Positions 7,609 to 17,041 of a stretch of DNA of 64,000 nucleotides are shown piece after piece; position 1 is the stretch's first letter, and each line of letters opens with the position of its first letter. The stretch comes from Spongiibacteraceae bacterium. Lineage in GTDB: Bacteria; Pseudomonadota; Gammaproteobacteria; Pseudomonadales; Dasaniaceae. The notes under the pieces were generated by a model, which ran no database searches, was not told the DNA's origin, and saw nothing but the letters and a program-made list of their open reading frames with translations. The DNA lies in contig JANQLG010000040.1 in assembly GCA_028280715.1 (NCBI GenBank), forward strand, positions 1 to 64,000. The letters run 5' to 3'. Made by a program: the position numbers and the translations under genes.

Positions 7609-8373
7609 ATGAAACAACTTGATGGCAAAACGGCACTGGTAACGGGCGCTAGCTCTGGAATAGGCAGGGCTACAGCTAAATTATTCGCGGAACAAGGTGC
7701 CAATGTCATAGCTGTAGCACGACGAGAAAAAGACCTTCACAGTTTGATTGAAGAAATTAAGCAATCTGGTGGGCATGCTGATTCATACGTTGGTGATGTC
7801 ACTGAAGAGAATACCGCTCAAGAGATGGTGGAGTATGCGCTAAACAGTTTCGGGCAGTTGAATATAGCGGTGAATAATGCAGGTATGCTTGGGTCTTCAT
7901 TGCCGGTTGAGGAGATTTCATTAAGTGATTGGTCGCGAGTGATTAATACTAACTTAAGTAGCGGTTTTTTAGGGGCCAAATACCAAATTCCAGCTATGCG
8001 CCGCTCTGGAGGCGGTTCCATTATCTTTGTGTCATCTTTTGTCGGTTACACAATTGGTTTTCCAAATATGTCACCTTATGCTGCAAGCAAAGCAGGTATG
8101 GTTGGTTTGGCTAAAGCACTTGCTGCTGAGTGCGCTCAGTATGGCATCAGGGTCAATGCGCTTTTGCCTGGCGGCACGGATACGTCGATGGGACATGAAG
8201 CTTCGGATACTCCAGAGGCTATTGCATTTGTAGAAAGTCTACACGCTATGAAGCGTCTGGCTAAACCGCAAGAAATTGCGCAATCTGCACTGTATTTGGC
8301 ATCTGATAATTCGAGTTTTACTACCGGTACTGCTTTATTGGCAGATGGTGGTGTGTCTATCAATAAAACATAA
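7609..8373 (+). CDS. Short-chain dehydrogenase/reductase (SDR) of the classical type
   Basis: The 254-residue protein shows the full classical SDR set: the cofactor motif TGASSGIG near residue 13, NNAG near residue 89, catalytic Ser in FVSSFVG and YAASK (Tyr-x-x-x-Lys). The C-terminal end has the LADGG motif common in glucose-dehydrogenase and FabG-like enzymes. An arginine in VARREK after the second strand favours NADP(H). The substrate cannot be deduced. GGGGAT upstream of the ATG serves as ribosome-binding site. It has no obvious operon partner. Confidence 0.88.
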   Translation: MKQLDGKTALVTGASSGIGRATAKLFAEQGANVIAVARREKDLHSLIEEIKQSGGHADSYVGDVTEENTAQEMVEYALNSFGQLNIAVNNAGMLGSSLPVEEISLSDWSRVINTNLSSGFLGAKYQIPAMRRSGGGSIIFVSSFVGYTIGFPNMSPYAASKAGMVGLAKALAAECAQYGIRVNALLPGGTDTSMGHEASDTPEAIAFVESLHAMKRLAKPQEIAQSALYLASDNSSFTTGTALLADGGVSINKT

Positions 8374-8391
8374 TATGTTCTGAATCCAGGA

Positions 8392-8443
8392 GTTTCCGAG
8401 AGGGGTTTAGGATAGCAGTTTAGGAGAGAAGTTTAGGAGATGG
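8392..8443 (+). repeat. 13-bp tandem repeat, about four copies
   Basis: Four head-to-tail 13-base units begin GTTT at 8392, 8405, 8418 and 8431. The last three share GTTTAGGA and the first is diverged. The array fills most of the gap between the convergent SDR and DarP genes and could vary in copy number. Confidence 0.7.
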
Positions 8444-8470
8444 ATCTTTAATTTTTGACAGAGCAACCAG

Positions 8471-8992
8471 CTAGTGCTCTTCTAACTCCCGCAAATAACG
8501 AAACAGTTTTCGCGAGCTCGCTGGTGGTTTGTTATTGGCTTTTTCTTTATTTGCCTGAGCAATCAATTGCCTTAAGTGTTGTCGATCAGCATTGGGGTAA
8601 CGTTCGATGACTTCCTGAATGGCGTTGGCGCCTTTTTCAATTAAGGCATCGCGCCATTGTTCCAGCTCATGAAATTTTCGTGCTTGTTCTTTACGGCCAT
8701 TGATGAGTTTTTGGTAGGCTTTTTCAATATGTTCGGTATCGCTTTTTCGCATCAGTTTACCGATATATTGCATTTGTCGGCGTAGGCCTTCACGGTGTTT
8801 GATGCGGCGCGCTGTGGCGATGGCTTCGGCGAGCATATCGTCATCGATAGGAATGGTGGCCAGTTCACCTTCACTCAGTTTTACCAGGGCTTCGCCCAGT
8901 TCCTGCAGTGCCAGCATTTCTTTTTTGACGGCGGTTTTACTTTTCCAGTTTTCTTCTTCGTGCTCGTTAATGGAAAAATTGTCTTCGCTCAT
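8471..8992 (-). CDS. darP: Dual-action ribosomal maturation protein DarP (YjgA, DUF615)
   Basis: At 173 residues this matches the YjgA/DUF615 family in length and sequence, including SKTAVKKEMLALQELGE near the start, KHREGLRRQMQYIGKLMR in the middle, and the C-terminal RKLFRYLREL. The protein associates with the late-assembling 50S subunit and helps peptidyl-transferase-centre maturation. The first residues are acidic, as is usual. It starts 8 bases after the mgtE stop and is probably co-transcribed with it. Confidence 0.92.
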   Translation of the reverse strand: MSEDNFSINEHEEENWKSKTAVKKEMLALQELGEALVKLSEGELATIPIDDDMLAEAIATARRIKHREGLRRQMQYIGKLMRKSDTEHIEKAYQKLINGRKEQARKFHELEQWRDALIEKGANAIQEVIERYPNADRQHLRQLIAQANKEKANNKPPASSRKLFRYLRELEEH

Positions 8993-9000
8993 TAGTTACC

Positions 9001-10356
9001 TCACGCGTAATACATAGTAGCAAGACCGAGGAAGGATAAGAAGCCGACAACATCGGTGACAGTGGTGAGTACTACGCCACCAGCCAATGCGGGATCAATA
9101 CGCAGTGCTTTGATAATAATTGGTAATGCAGCACCGGCAATGCCGGCGGTAATCATATTGATAACAATCGCTGCGGCGATGATTACACCGATGGCATAAT
9201 CATCAAACCACCAGGCTGAAGCGACAGAAATCACCAGCGACCAACATAAACCATTTAATGCACCGATTAATAGCTCACGGTTTAGCAAGTAGCTTCGGTT
9301 GTGGGAGCCTATCTGCCCCAGGGCAATACCCCTGATGACAACCGTTAGTGCCTGGGTGCCGGCGACACCGCCCATACTGGCGACAATGGGCATCAATACG
9401 GCCAGAGCAACGACTTTTTCGATGGAGTCCTGAAAGAGATTAATCACTGCCGATGCAGCAAAAGCGGTGACCAAATTCACGGCAAGCCATACTGCACGGC
9501 GTGGCCAGGTTTTGAAGATTGGCGCAAAGGTATCTTCGTCATCATCCAGGCCGGCCAGTGTTAACAACGAGTGATCGGCATCTTCGCGGATAACATCCAC
9601 CACATCATCGATGGTAATGCGGCCGATGAGCTTGTTATGTTCGTCAACTACCGGCGCAGAAACCCAGTCGTGGCGTTCGAATAAGTTAGCGACATCACTG
9701 TCATGCATTGATGCGGGAATGGGCTCAATATCGGTGTTCATTATTTCGCGTACGGTGATATTGGGGTCAGCTACCAGGATACGACGGATCGGTAACAGGC
9801 CGACGAATTCATCGCGTCGACTTACCACAAAGACGTTGTCTGTCATTTCCGGTAATTCATCGTGGCGACGCAAATAACGTAGTACTACATCGATGGGTGT
9901 TTTGGCACGGACGGAAATAATATCCGTGTTCATCATGCCGCCAGCGGTATCTTCGGGGTATGACAGTACTTGCTCGACGCGCTGACGGTCCTGCTGGTCC
10001 ATTAACTGCAATACTTCTTTAATAACCTGGTCAGGTAGCTGCTGCAGAATATCGGCTATATCGTCGGCTTCCAGTCCTACGGTAAGGGCGGCAACTTCCT
10101 GTGTGTCCATCGCCTGTAAAAACTGGCTTTGCACTTCATCGCTGAGGTAGGGCAGGATGTCACTTTCGCTCTCGTGGTCCATCAGTTGCCACATTACAGC
10201 GCGCGTTTTTGGTGGTGAGGACTCAAGCAGGTGAGCGACTTCTGCAGCGGGCAGAATATTCAACATGCGGCGTACCTGAATAAAGGTGCCGCTATTTAAG
10301 GCCTGGTTAATCTCTTCCAGAGTAAGCTGATGAGATTTTTTTGTGTTGCCAGCCAT
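9001..10356 (-). CDS. mgtE: Magnesium transporter MgtE
   Basis: This 451-residue protein has the MgtE layout: an acidic helical N domain (about residues 20-130), two CBS domains (about 135-260) that sense cytosolic magnesium, and a five-helix membrane domain (about 285-450). The channel segment includes VLMPIVASMGGVAGTQALTVVIRG. The length is normal. It admits Mg2+ and closes when cytoplasmic Mg2+ is high. It lies downstream of the ptsO-rapZ-ptsN block with a 169-base gap (10357-10525), so it may have its own promoter. Confidence 0.95.
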   Translation of the reverse strand: MAGNTKKSHQLTLEEINQALNSGTFIQVRRMLNILPAAEVAHLLESSPPKTRAVMWQLMDHESESDILPYLSDEVQSQFLQAMDTQEVAALTVGLEADDIADILQQLPDQVIKEVLQLMDQQDRQRVEQVLSYPEDTAGGMMNTDIISVRAKTPIDVVLRYLRRHDELPEMTDNVFVVSRRDEFVGLLPIRRILVADPNITVREIMNTDIEPIPASMHDSDVANLFERHDWVSAPVVDEHNKLIGRITIDDVVDVIREDADHSLLTLAGLDDDEDTFAPIFKTWPRRAVWLAVNLVTAFAASAVINLFQDSIEKVVALAVLMPIVASMGGVAGTQALTVVIRGIALGQIGSHNRSYLLNRELLIGALNGLCWSLVISVASAWWFDDYAIGVIIAAAIVINMITAGIAGAALPIIIKALRIDPALAGGVVLTTVTDVVGFLSFLGLATMYYA

Positions 10357-10525
10357 GAATGCTCCGAAGTCGAAAAGCTAACTGCAGTTTAGGTGAATGG
10401 CGGCAATTATCCAGAAAAGAGCGGGCTACGGCCAGAAGGAAAGTAAAAACGGTCAGCGAGATAGCGAAAAGGTGTTAGGTAATTCGCAATACAAGTTTAT
10501 TGGTAATTGCTAGAGAGTAATCGCT

Positions 10526-10795
10526 TTATTCTTCTTCATCAAAACGATTGTTAATCAGTGTTGTAATGGCGTGCATTGCTGATTTTTCGTCTCTGCCATC
10601 GCACTGTATATAAAGCTCGGTGCCTTTACTGGCAGCTAGCATCATTACCGACATAATGCTTTTGCCATCGACCATCTGCCCGCTTTTACCTGCTTTGATA
10701 TCACAACCAAAGGCGGAAGCGGTGCTAACAAACTTTGATGCTGCTCTTGCATGCAATCCCAGTTTATTGATTATTGTAATTTTGGTTTCGATCAT
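10526..10795 (-). CDS. ptsO: Nitrogen-PTS phosphocarrier protein NPr
   Basis: This 89-residue HPr-fold protein has the phosphorylation site LGLHARAASKFV, with the active histidine at residue 16. The GKSIMSVMMLAASKG segment holds the regulatory serine equivalent. It relays phosphate from EI-Ntr to IIA-Ntr (PtsN) in the nitrogen-related phosphotransferase system. Its place after rapZ and ptsN, in the rpoN cluster, identifies NPr rather than sugar-PTS HPr. The gene is also called npr. Confidence 0.93.
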   Translation of the reverse strand: MIETKITIINKLGLHARAASKFVSTASAFGCDIKAGKSGQMVDGKSIMSVMMLAASKGTELYIQCDGRDEKSAMHAITTLINNRFDEEE

Positions 10796-10830
10796 AATCT
10801 AAACAACAAACAGCACTTATTTATTTTTGT

Positions 10831-11691
10831 TTACAGCCTGTATAGTTCCCTGTGCCTGACTTGGGTGTTGGGGTAGAGCTCACTAAAATGCTCTGCTAAT
10901 CGTTCAGACATATATACTGAGCGATGTTGTCCACCGGTGCAACCAATGCAGATAGTAATGTAGCTGCGGTTATTATGTTCGAATAACGGTAGCCACTTTT
11001 CCAGATATTGCTGGATATCGCGGTACATTTCCTCAACTTCGTCGTGTCGGGATAAGAAGTCAACAACGGCTTTATCTTGCCCGGTTAATGGACGTAATAG
11101 CGGGTCCCAATGAGGGTTAGGCAGAATGCGTATGTCGTAGACGATGTCAGCATCCACAGGTACGCCTTGTTTGAAACCAAAGGATTGGAAAAGCAGTGAA
11201 ATGCCTGGCCCTTTTTTTTCTACCAGTCGTGATTTTATTAGCGTGCGTAACTCGTGCAGGCTCAGGCTGGTGGTATCGATAGTCAATGTTGCGAGATCGG
11301 CGATAGGCTCGAGTAATTTGCGCTCATTGATAATAGCTTCGGTTAACGCTGTATGTTTGTCGCTCAGTGGATGGCGGCGGCGTGTTTCGCTAAAACGTTT
11401 GATCAGTCTGTCGCTGTCGGCATCGAGGAACAGGATGTCCACTTCAATCGATTCCAGGTCGCTGTTAAACATACTGACCAGCTTTGATAAATCGGCACTT
11501 GGGTTGCGAGCATCAACGCAGATAGCCACTTTGTTGTGTTCGCTGGCCTTGCTCTCCATCATGTATTGGGTGACCTGTGGAATGAGTACCACGGGTAAAT
11601 TATCAATACAGTAATAGCCCTCATCCTCTAATAGGTTGAGGGCGGTACTTTTTCCCGAGCCTGATCTGCCACTGATAATGATTAATTTCAT
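10831..11691 (-). CDS. rapZ: RNase adapter protein RapZ
   Basis: The 286-residue protein has a Walker A motif at its start (GRSGSGKST), the YCIDNLP segment and the C-terminal CIGCTGGQHRSVY motif, all diagnostic of RapZ/YvcJ. In enterobacteria RapZ binds GlmZ/GlmY small RNAs and guides RNase E to GlmZ, tuning glucosamine-6-phosphate synthesis for the envelope. Whether that RNA circuit exists here cannot be seen. It lies between ptsN and ptsO, as in most gammaproteobacteria. Confidence 0.95.
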   Translation of the reverse strand: MKLIIISGRSGSGKSTALNLLEDEGYYCIDNLPVVLIPQVTQYMMESKASEHNKVAICVDARNPSADLSKLVSMFNSDLESIEVDILFLDADSDRLIKRFSETRRRHPLSDKHTALTEAIINERKLLEPIADLATLTIDTTSLSLHELRTLIKSRLVEKKGPGISLLFQSFGFKQGVPVDADIVYDIRILPNPHWDPLLRPLTGQDKAVVDFLSRHDEVEEMYRDIQQYLEKWLPLFEHNNRSYITICIGCTGGQHRSVYMSERLAEHFSELYPNTQVRHRELYRL

Positions 11692-11838
11692 GAATTAATC
11701 CTTTCGTTCCAGACTATTCCAGTAGTAATACGGTTGCGATTAATCAATGCCGGTTTATCGACGATTGAGAGCTTACGCTATCAATGTTGCTTATCTTTGG
11801 CAATGGCTTGAAGAACTAATGATGATAAAGGCTGCTTA

Positions 11839-12291
11839 TTAAAAGCTGCTAGTGGCTGAGTGAAATAAACTTTCGTTACTGTTGCTGTCTCGCAGACGTT
11901 GGCAAAAGCCGGAATCACTGAACCGGGCCGCCAGTTCTGCGAGCACATTAAGATGATCTTCATGGGCTTGTTCTGGAACCAATAGGACGAACAGCAGGTC
12001 GACAGGTTCTCCATCGATGGCGTCAAAATCGACGGGGTTTTCCAGGGTGATCAGTGCGCCGGTAATGTGTTGGCAGTTTTTAATGCGGCAATGCGGGATA
12101 GCGATACCATTTCCCAGCCCGGTGCTGCCGAGTTTTTCTCTGGCAATCAGGCTATCAAATAATTCATCGGAGTTGATAACTTCGATATCTTTACTGATGG
12201 ATTCTGCAACTGTTTCCAGTACGCTTTTTTTACTGCTGCCCGACACACTGCATAATGTGCGTTCCGGGCTAAGAATGGTATCAATTTGCAT
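11839..12291 (-). CDS. ptsN: Nitrogen-PTS IIA component PtsN (IIA-Ntr)
   Basis: This 150-residue protein has the PTS EIIA type 2 fold. The phosphoacceptor histidine lies in GIAIPHCRI, about residue 68, and the FVLLVPEQAHEDHLNVLAELA segment is conserved. It is the terminal phosphate acceptor of PtsP-NPr-PtsN and regulates potassium transport and stress responses rather than sugar uptake. Its C-terminus (SNESLFHSATSSF) reads a little unlike other family members, but the length is normal. Confidence 0.93.
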   Translation of the reverse strand: MQIDTILSPERTLCSVSGSSKKSVLETVAESISKDIEVINSDELFDSLIAREKLGSTGLGNGIAIPHCRIKNCQHITGALITLENPVDFDAIDGEPVDLLFVLLVPEQAHEDHLNVLAELAARFSDSGFCQRLRDSNSNESLFHSATSSF

Positions 12292-12409
12292 GTTGCTTCA
12301 TACACTTATCAGGCTGACTGCGTTCTGTATCGGTTAATTCGAAAGAGTGTATACAGATGCCTGAGGTTGTTAAATTAACGTCATTGAGTTCTGATGGCCA
12401 TAAACGTTT

Positions 12410-12709
12410 TTAGCCACCTTGCTTCCTGCCAATCATTTTCTCTTTGTGCTTGATAATCTGACGATCCAGTTTGTCAGTGAGAGAATCAATGGCGGCATAC
12501 ATGTCTTCAGATTCGCTGGCGGCAAATAAATCTGCGCCGGCAACATGAACAGAAGCTTCTGCTTTTTGAATCAATTTTTCAACGGTGAGAGTGACATCGG
12601 TGTTGGTTATTTGATCGTAATGTCGTTGGAGTTTGGAAAGTTTGCTATTAACGTAATCGCGAAGCGCGGGGGTGACTTCTACATGATGACCACTAACATT
12701 AATTTGCAT
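12410..12709 (-). CDS. hpf: Ribosome hibernation-promoting factor, short form
   Basis: I place the start at the ATG at 12709, preceded by AAGGAG, giving a 99-residue protein beginning MQINVSGHHVEVT. The longer frame upstream has no ribosome-binding site. Typical HPF features are LRDYVNSKLSKLQRHYD and the C-terminal MYAAIDSLTDKLDRQIIKHKEK. It binds in the 30S decoding region and promotes 100S dimers during starvation. The position between rpoN and ptsN is standard. Confidence 0.94.
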   Translation of the reverse strand: MQINVSGHHVEVTPALRDYVNSKLSKLQRHYDQITNTDVTLTVEKLIQKAEASVHVAGADLFAASESEDMYAAIDSLTDKLDRQIIKHKEKMIGRKQGG

Positions 12710-12851
12710 AAGCTGCTCCTTAGTTGATGTGGTAAATAAGGTACCTCTCTGGCACCTACCTGTCGAGTCCACAGATCAAACTTGGACTCAAAATGTTCAG
12801 AATCTCGGTTCGTTTGACTTACCTCAATTCTGAGTGATTCTTCTTTGTGGT

Positions 12852-14360
12852 TTAGACCAACCTTTTACGTTCGTTTGATGGCGGAATAACCAGTGACTCT
12901 CGATATTTGGCAATGGTTCTGCGAGCTACCTTGATGCCTTGCTCGCCTAATATTGTGGTGATTTTGCTGTCGCTGAGCGGTTTTCTTGGGTTTTCTGCGG
13001 CAATCAGTTTTTTGATCAATGCGCGGATAGCTGTCGACGAGCACTCTCCACCAGAATCGGTACTGACGTGGCTGGAGAAGAAATATTTAAGTTCGAAGAT
13101 GCCTCTGGGCGTATGCATGTATTTTTGCGTGGTAACCCGTGAGATGGTTGATTCGTGCATCTCGACCGCATCGGCAATATCGTGCAACACCAGAGGTTTC
13201 ATGGCCTCATCGCCGTAATCGAGAAAACCGCGCTGATGTTCGACTATCTTGGTGGCAACTTTCATTAATGTTTCGTTCCTGCTCTGTAAGCTCTTAAGGA
13301 ACCAGCGGGCTTCCTGCAGATTGTCGCGAAGATAGGTGTTGTCTTCACTACTATCAGCCCTCTTAACTAATGAAGCATAGTCTGAGTTAATACGCAATTT
13401 AGGTGCGATATCCGGATTGAGTTCTACTATCCAGCGGCCTTTGATTTTTTTAACAAAAACATCCGGGACAACGTACTCAGTGGTGTCGGGCGAGATCATT
13501 TCGCCAGGATTGGGATTGAGGCTTTGTATCAGCTGTAGTACTTCCTTCAGCTGTGGCTCCTTCAATTTACTGCGACGCATCAGTTGGGCGTAGTCTCGGT
13601 TGCCCAACAGGTTCATATGGCGATCAATAATCAGCTTCGCTTCTTTCAGCCAGGGTGTTTCAGGGGACAATTGCTTTAGTTGAATCAACAGGCAGTCCTG
13701 TAGGTCCTTGGCCGCTACGCCAGGAGGATCGAAGTGTTGTATGCGATGTAACACCGCCATGACTTCGTCGAGTTCAAGATCCGGATTATCCTCTGCGAAT
13801 CCTGCATGTATTTCTTCTGTTGAGAGAGTAAGGCGGCCGTTATTGTCCAGAGCATCTATGATCGCAATGCCGATCAGGCGATCCGTATCTGACATGCGGG
13901 TGAGATTTAACTGCCAATGTAAGTGATCCTGCAGTGACTCGGTAAGGCTGTTGCGTGAATCAATATCATAGTCACCACTATCAGCTGGCGCTGAGCTCAG
14001 GCTGCCGCTACTGCTGCTGGCCTGGTAAACGTCGTCCCATTGTGTGTCTACGGGTAAGTCTTCTGGAATGTTGTCCTGCCAGTCGCTTTCTTCTGTGGTG
14101 GGCTCGGCGTCTTCGCTGGTGGTTTCCGCCTTGGTTTCGGTGTTTTTGCTGAGATCTATCAGTTCTGACTGATCAGTGTTTTCCTGTTGTTGTTCGGTTT
14201 CGGATTCTTCGGTGACATCCAGCATGGGGTTGCTTTCGAGGGCTTGCTGGATTTCTTGCTGTAGGTCTAAGGTCGATAATTGCAGTAATTTGATGGCTTG
14301 TTGCAGCTGGGGTGTCATGGTCAGCTGCTGGCCGATTTTTAGTTGTAGCGATTGTTTCAT
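12852..14360 (-). CDS. rpoN: RNA polymerase sigma-54 factor
   Basis: This 502-residue protein has all regions of sigma-54. Region I is glutamine-rich ([17 protein letters not shown]), region II is a long acidic linker (about residues 50-140), and the core-binding domain follows. The C-terminal RpoN box, [10 protein letters not shown], contacts the -24 element. It requires AAA+ activators such as PspF, encoded later in the window, where a sigma-54 promoter is also visible. It lies 165 bases after lptB and upstream of hpf. Confidence 0.97.
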   Translation of the reverse strand: MKQSLQLKIGQQLTMTPQLQQAIKLLQLSTLDLQQEIQQALESNPMLDVTEESETEQQQENTDQSELIDLSKNTETKAETTSEDAEPTTEESDWQDNIPEDLPVDTQWDDVYQASSSSGSLSSAPADSGDYDIDSRNSLTESLQDHLHWQLNLTRMSDTDRLIGIAIIDALDNNGRLTLSTEEIHAGFAEDNPDLELDEVMAVLHRIQHFDPPGVAAKDLQDCLLIQLKQLSPETPWLKEAKLIIDRHMNLLGNRDYAQLMRRSKLKEPQLKEVLQLIQSLNPNPGEMISPDTTEYVVPDVFVKKIKGRWIVELNPDIAPKLRINSDYASLVKRADSSEDNTYLRDNLQEARWFLKSLQSRNETLMKVATKIVEHQRGFLDYGDEAMKPLVLHDIADAVEMHESTISRVTTQKYMHTPRGIFELKYFFSSHVSTDSGGECSSTAIRALIKKLIAAENPRKPLSDSKITTILGEQGIKVARRTIAKYRESLVIPPSNERKRLV

Positions 14361-14525
14361 AGGTTACGTATCACACCCATACGACATATCTTGAATAATG
14401 GGACTTAATCATCGAACTAGTGGTAAGGACAAGATATGGGTTTAATCTTCATCATGACTTTAGTGTAGCGAGGAGGCTTGACACAAGCAAACTTTATACC
14501 GATTCTGGTTAAAAGTTCCACAACT

Positions 14526-15251
14526 TTATAAGACAAACTGGTGGCCCAGGTAGATATCCCGCACTTTTTTGTTATTAAGCACGGTTTCCGGGCCGCCTTC
14601 AGCAATGATGTGTCCTTCACCAACGATGTAGGCTTTTTCGCAGATATCGAGTGTTTCGCGCACATTGTGATCTGTAATGAGTACACCAATCCCTAAATCT
14701 TTTAGATGGGTAACAATCTGTTTGATGTCGCCGACAGAAATTGGATCAACGCCAGCGAAAGGCTCATCCAGTAAAATAAACGAGGGTTCGGTGGCTAGTG
14801 CTCGTGCTATTTCTACGCGCCTACGTTCGCCACCTGATAACGCCATGCCCAAGCTATCGCGAATATGTGTGATGTGGAATTCCTGAAGCAGATTTTCCAG
14901 CTTGTCTCGGCGTTGATCTTTGTTCAGTTCTGGTCGTGTTTCTAATATCGCGTTGATGTTATCGGCTACTGACAGTTTTCGGAAAATCGATGCCTCCTGT
15001 GGTAGATAGCCAACGCCTTTGCGTGCTCTACCGTGCATGGAAAGCTGTGTCAGGTTGTGGTCATCCAGTGTTACTTGTCCTTTGTCGGCACTGACCAGCC
15101 CCACAATCATATAAAAACAGGTGGTTTTACCAGCGCCATTGGGGCCCAGCAAGCCGACTATTTCGCCGCTACTGACCTGAAGGGAAACATCATGGACTAC
15201 TTGGCGACCTTTGTAGGATTTGGCGAGGTTACTAGCTTTCAGGGTGCTCAT
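14526..15251 (-). CDS. lptB: LPS export ABC transporter ATPase LptB
   Basis: This 241-residue ATPase has Walker A (GPNGAGKTT), Q-loop (YLPQEASIF), signature [15 protein letters not shown] and Walker B with catalytic Glu ([12 protein letters not shown]), followed by the H-loop (ITDHNVRE). It powers LptFG extraction of lipopolysaccharide from the inner membrane. Its start overlaps the lptA stop by 20 bases, indicating translational coupling within lptC-lptA-lptB. lptFG are not in the window. Confidence 0.97.
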   Translation of the reverse strand: MSTLKASNLAKSYKGRQVVHDVSLQVSSGEIVGLLGPNGAGKTTCFYMIVGLVSADKGQVTLDDHNLTQLSMHGRARKGVGYLPQEASIFRKLSVADNINAILETRPELNKDQRRDKLENLLQEFHITHIRDSLGMALSGGERRRVEIARALATEPSFILLDEPFAGVDPISVGDIKQIVTHLKDLGIGVLITDHNVRETLDICEKAYIVGEGHIIAEGGPETVLNNKKVRDIYLGHQFVL

Positions 15252-15777
15252 TATCGGTATTATTGGAATCCGTGGAGGAAGAATTGTCTATTACAGTGGG
15301 CTGAAAGGTCATAATGACTCGGTCTTGAGCAACCACTTGCTCTGTGGCGACGTTGTACTCAATTTTATTACCGCTCACCACAGCGTCAGGCTGCTCGATA
15401 GTGGCATCGTCAGTGAGGATGGCGGTCTCTGTGAGTAGTTGATAGTCAATGTTTTTTGCCATCGCTTTTACTGGTGGTTTGTTTGGGTCGGATTGCTGCT
15501 GAAACCGAGCAGGTAATCCATTGGCAGAAATTCGGGTGACTTTGCGGTCTTTGCTGAAGATAACCACATGGTCGGCGTTGATCAGCAGCGAGCCTTGGGT
15601 CATCACTACATTGCCAAAGTATTCGGTTTTTTCGCCATCCTCAAGGGTTTGTTGAGTGGCTTTATCTGATTGAATGTTAATGGGTTGTTGGTTGTCATCG
15701 GGCAGCGCAACAGCGGTATTAGCCAGCAGAAGAGCCGTGATAACAAAGGCTGTAGGCAGTAAATGATTAATGTTCAT
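15232..15777 (-). CDS. lptA: LPS transport periplasmic protein LptA
   Basis: The 181-residue protein has a signal peptide (to about residue 24) and an OstA-like beta-jellyroll with [34 protein letters not shown] near its start, the family hallmark. LptA subunits form the periplasmic bridge that carries LPS from LptC to LptD. It overlaps lptC by 11 bases and lptB by 20 bases, so the three are one tightly coupled unit. The C-terminal tail ([16 protein letters not shown]) is polar and probably disordered. Confidence 0.93.
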   Translation of the reverse strand: MNINHLLPTAFVITALLLANTAVALPDDNQQPINIQSDKATQQTLEDGEKTEYFGNVVMTQGSLLINADHVVIFSKDRKVTRISANGLPARFQQQSDPNKPPVKAMAKNIDYQLLTETAILTDDATIEQPDAVVSGNKIEYNVATEQVVAQDRVIMTFQPTVIDNSSSTDSNNTDNEHPES

Positions 15778-16357
15778 CTTCGACTAAGACTCCCTGATAT
15801 TGCCCGCGAACTTCATTTAGCAGGTCTATACGTTTTTTACCCAAATCGGCATTCAAGCCTATTGAACGAGTAAAGCCATTAGGGTTTTGCAGTGTAACTG
15901 GCTTGCCTGTTTTCGCCAGCTTTTTCTGCGGAAAAACCGCTAGCTGCGGTGTTTTTAAAATGGTTTCGCCGTCTGTGCTTTCAATGAGTACTTTCTGTTC
16001 AAGATCTACCTGTTCGCCTTGTCCATGCATGACACCGCTTTGGGAGCTAACGGTCCAGTTATGGATACCGTTTTCAAAGAGCAGAAACTCTGGAGAGTCG
16101 ATCTGGGTGTTATTCTGTACTGGATCATGCTTAACGGTTTCGCCACTGAATTTAATATCGGGGCGTCCTGCTTCATCGTATTCAATAGTTTTAACCTTAT
16201 GTAGATAGTACTGCGGCAGTTTGTTGGTGGTTGCTTCGGTATTGAGGGTCGGTGGCGCTCCGGTTTCAGAGTAAGAGAGCAAAAACACTAGCAATACCAG
16301 TGTCGCCGTGCCGGCTACGATAGTGTTAACTAGTCTGGCTTTCTGCTTAGGTGTCAT
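15767..16357 (-). CDS. lptC: LPS export protein LptC
   Basis: This 196-residue protein has one N-terminal membrane segment (about residues 10-27) and a periplasmic OstA-like domain containing YYLHKVKTIEYDEAGRPDIKFSGETVKHDP. LptC docks on LptBFG and passes LPS to LptA. Sequence conservation in LptC is low, so the call leans on the topology and on its place between kdsC and lptA. The gap to kdsC is 126 bases. Confidence 0.9.
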   Translation of the reverse strand: MTPKQKARLVNTIVAGTATLVLLVFLLSYSETGAPPTLNTEATTNKLPQYYLHKVKTIEYDEAGRPDIKFSGETVKHDPVQNNTQIDSPEFLLFENGIHNWTVSSQSGVMHGQGEQVDLEQKVLIESTDGETILKTPQLAVFPQKKLAKTGKPVTLQNPNGFTRSIGLNADLGKKRIDLLNEVRGQYQGVLVEDEH

Positions 16358-16483
16358 GTGTGGTAACTGCTGCTTGGCTCTTAGATAGTTTGATAATTTG
16401 TTAGGACAGTTTTTTTTGGCAAAATTCCTTTCGATAAAACCTTTGGGAATAGCTCATTAAACTTGATAGTTTTAGAATAGAAG

Positions 16484-17005
16484 CTAAAGATATTGTTCCC
16501 AAGCTTTAGTCAAAGTGCCCTGAGCACGCATGATTAATTCACAGGCTTCTCTGACAGCGCCGTTGCCGCCAGTAGCTTCGGTTTTCCAGTCGGCATGTTC
16601 GGCGACGAAGCTATGACCATTGGCGACGGTGATGCCTAATTGCACTTTCCTTATGGCGGGTAAATCTGGTAAGTCGTCGCCGAGAAAGGCTATTTTATCG
16701 TAATCAATACTGAGTTCTTGTTTTAGTTCGTCCAGAGCTACCAGCTTGTCCTCACGCCCCTGGATGAGATGGTTAATACCGAGGTTTTTTGCTCTTCGTG
16801 CGACAAGTTCCGATTGACGACCTGTAATGATAGCGACGGTAACACCGCTGTTCTGCAGCATCTTGATGCCCTGGCCATCAAGGGTACTAAAGGCCTTCAT
16901 TTCATCACCGGTATTGCTGAAATACAGCTTTCCATCTGTTAGTACGCCATCAACATCCAGTACCAGTAGTTTGATAGATTTTGCTTTGGCGAGGACCTCT
17001 TGCAT
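16484..17005 (-). CDS. kdsC: 3-deoxy-D-manno-octulosonate 8-phosphate phosphatase
   Basis: This 173-residue HAD-superfamily phosphatase lacks a cap domain, as KdsC does. Motif I is DVDGVLTDG with the two catalytic aspartates, motif II is IITGRQS, and motif IV is FLGDDLPDLP. It dephosphorylates Kdo-8-phosphate to Kdo for the LPS inner core. It lies between kdsD and lptC, the standard order, with 36 bases to kdsD. Confidence 0.96.
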   Translation of the reverse strand: MQEVLAKAKSIKLLVLDVDGVLTDGKLYFSNTGDEMKAFSTLDGQGIKMLQNSGVTVAIITGRQSELVARRAKNLGINHLIQGREDKLVALDELKQELSIDYDKIAFLGDDLPDLPAIRKVQLGITVANGHSFVAEHADWKTEATGGNGAVREACELIMRAQGTLTKAWEQYL

Positions 17006-17041
17006 TGGCTGTTCCTTAATTTTTCTGTAGGCCGTGTTGAT

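Noticed and set aside
11781..12026. Open frame on the minus strand overlapping ptsN
   Set aside because: It overlaps ptsN in another frame, has no ribosome-binding site and no family; ptsN explains the region.
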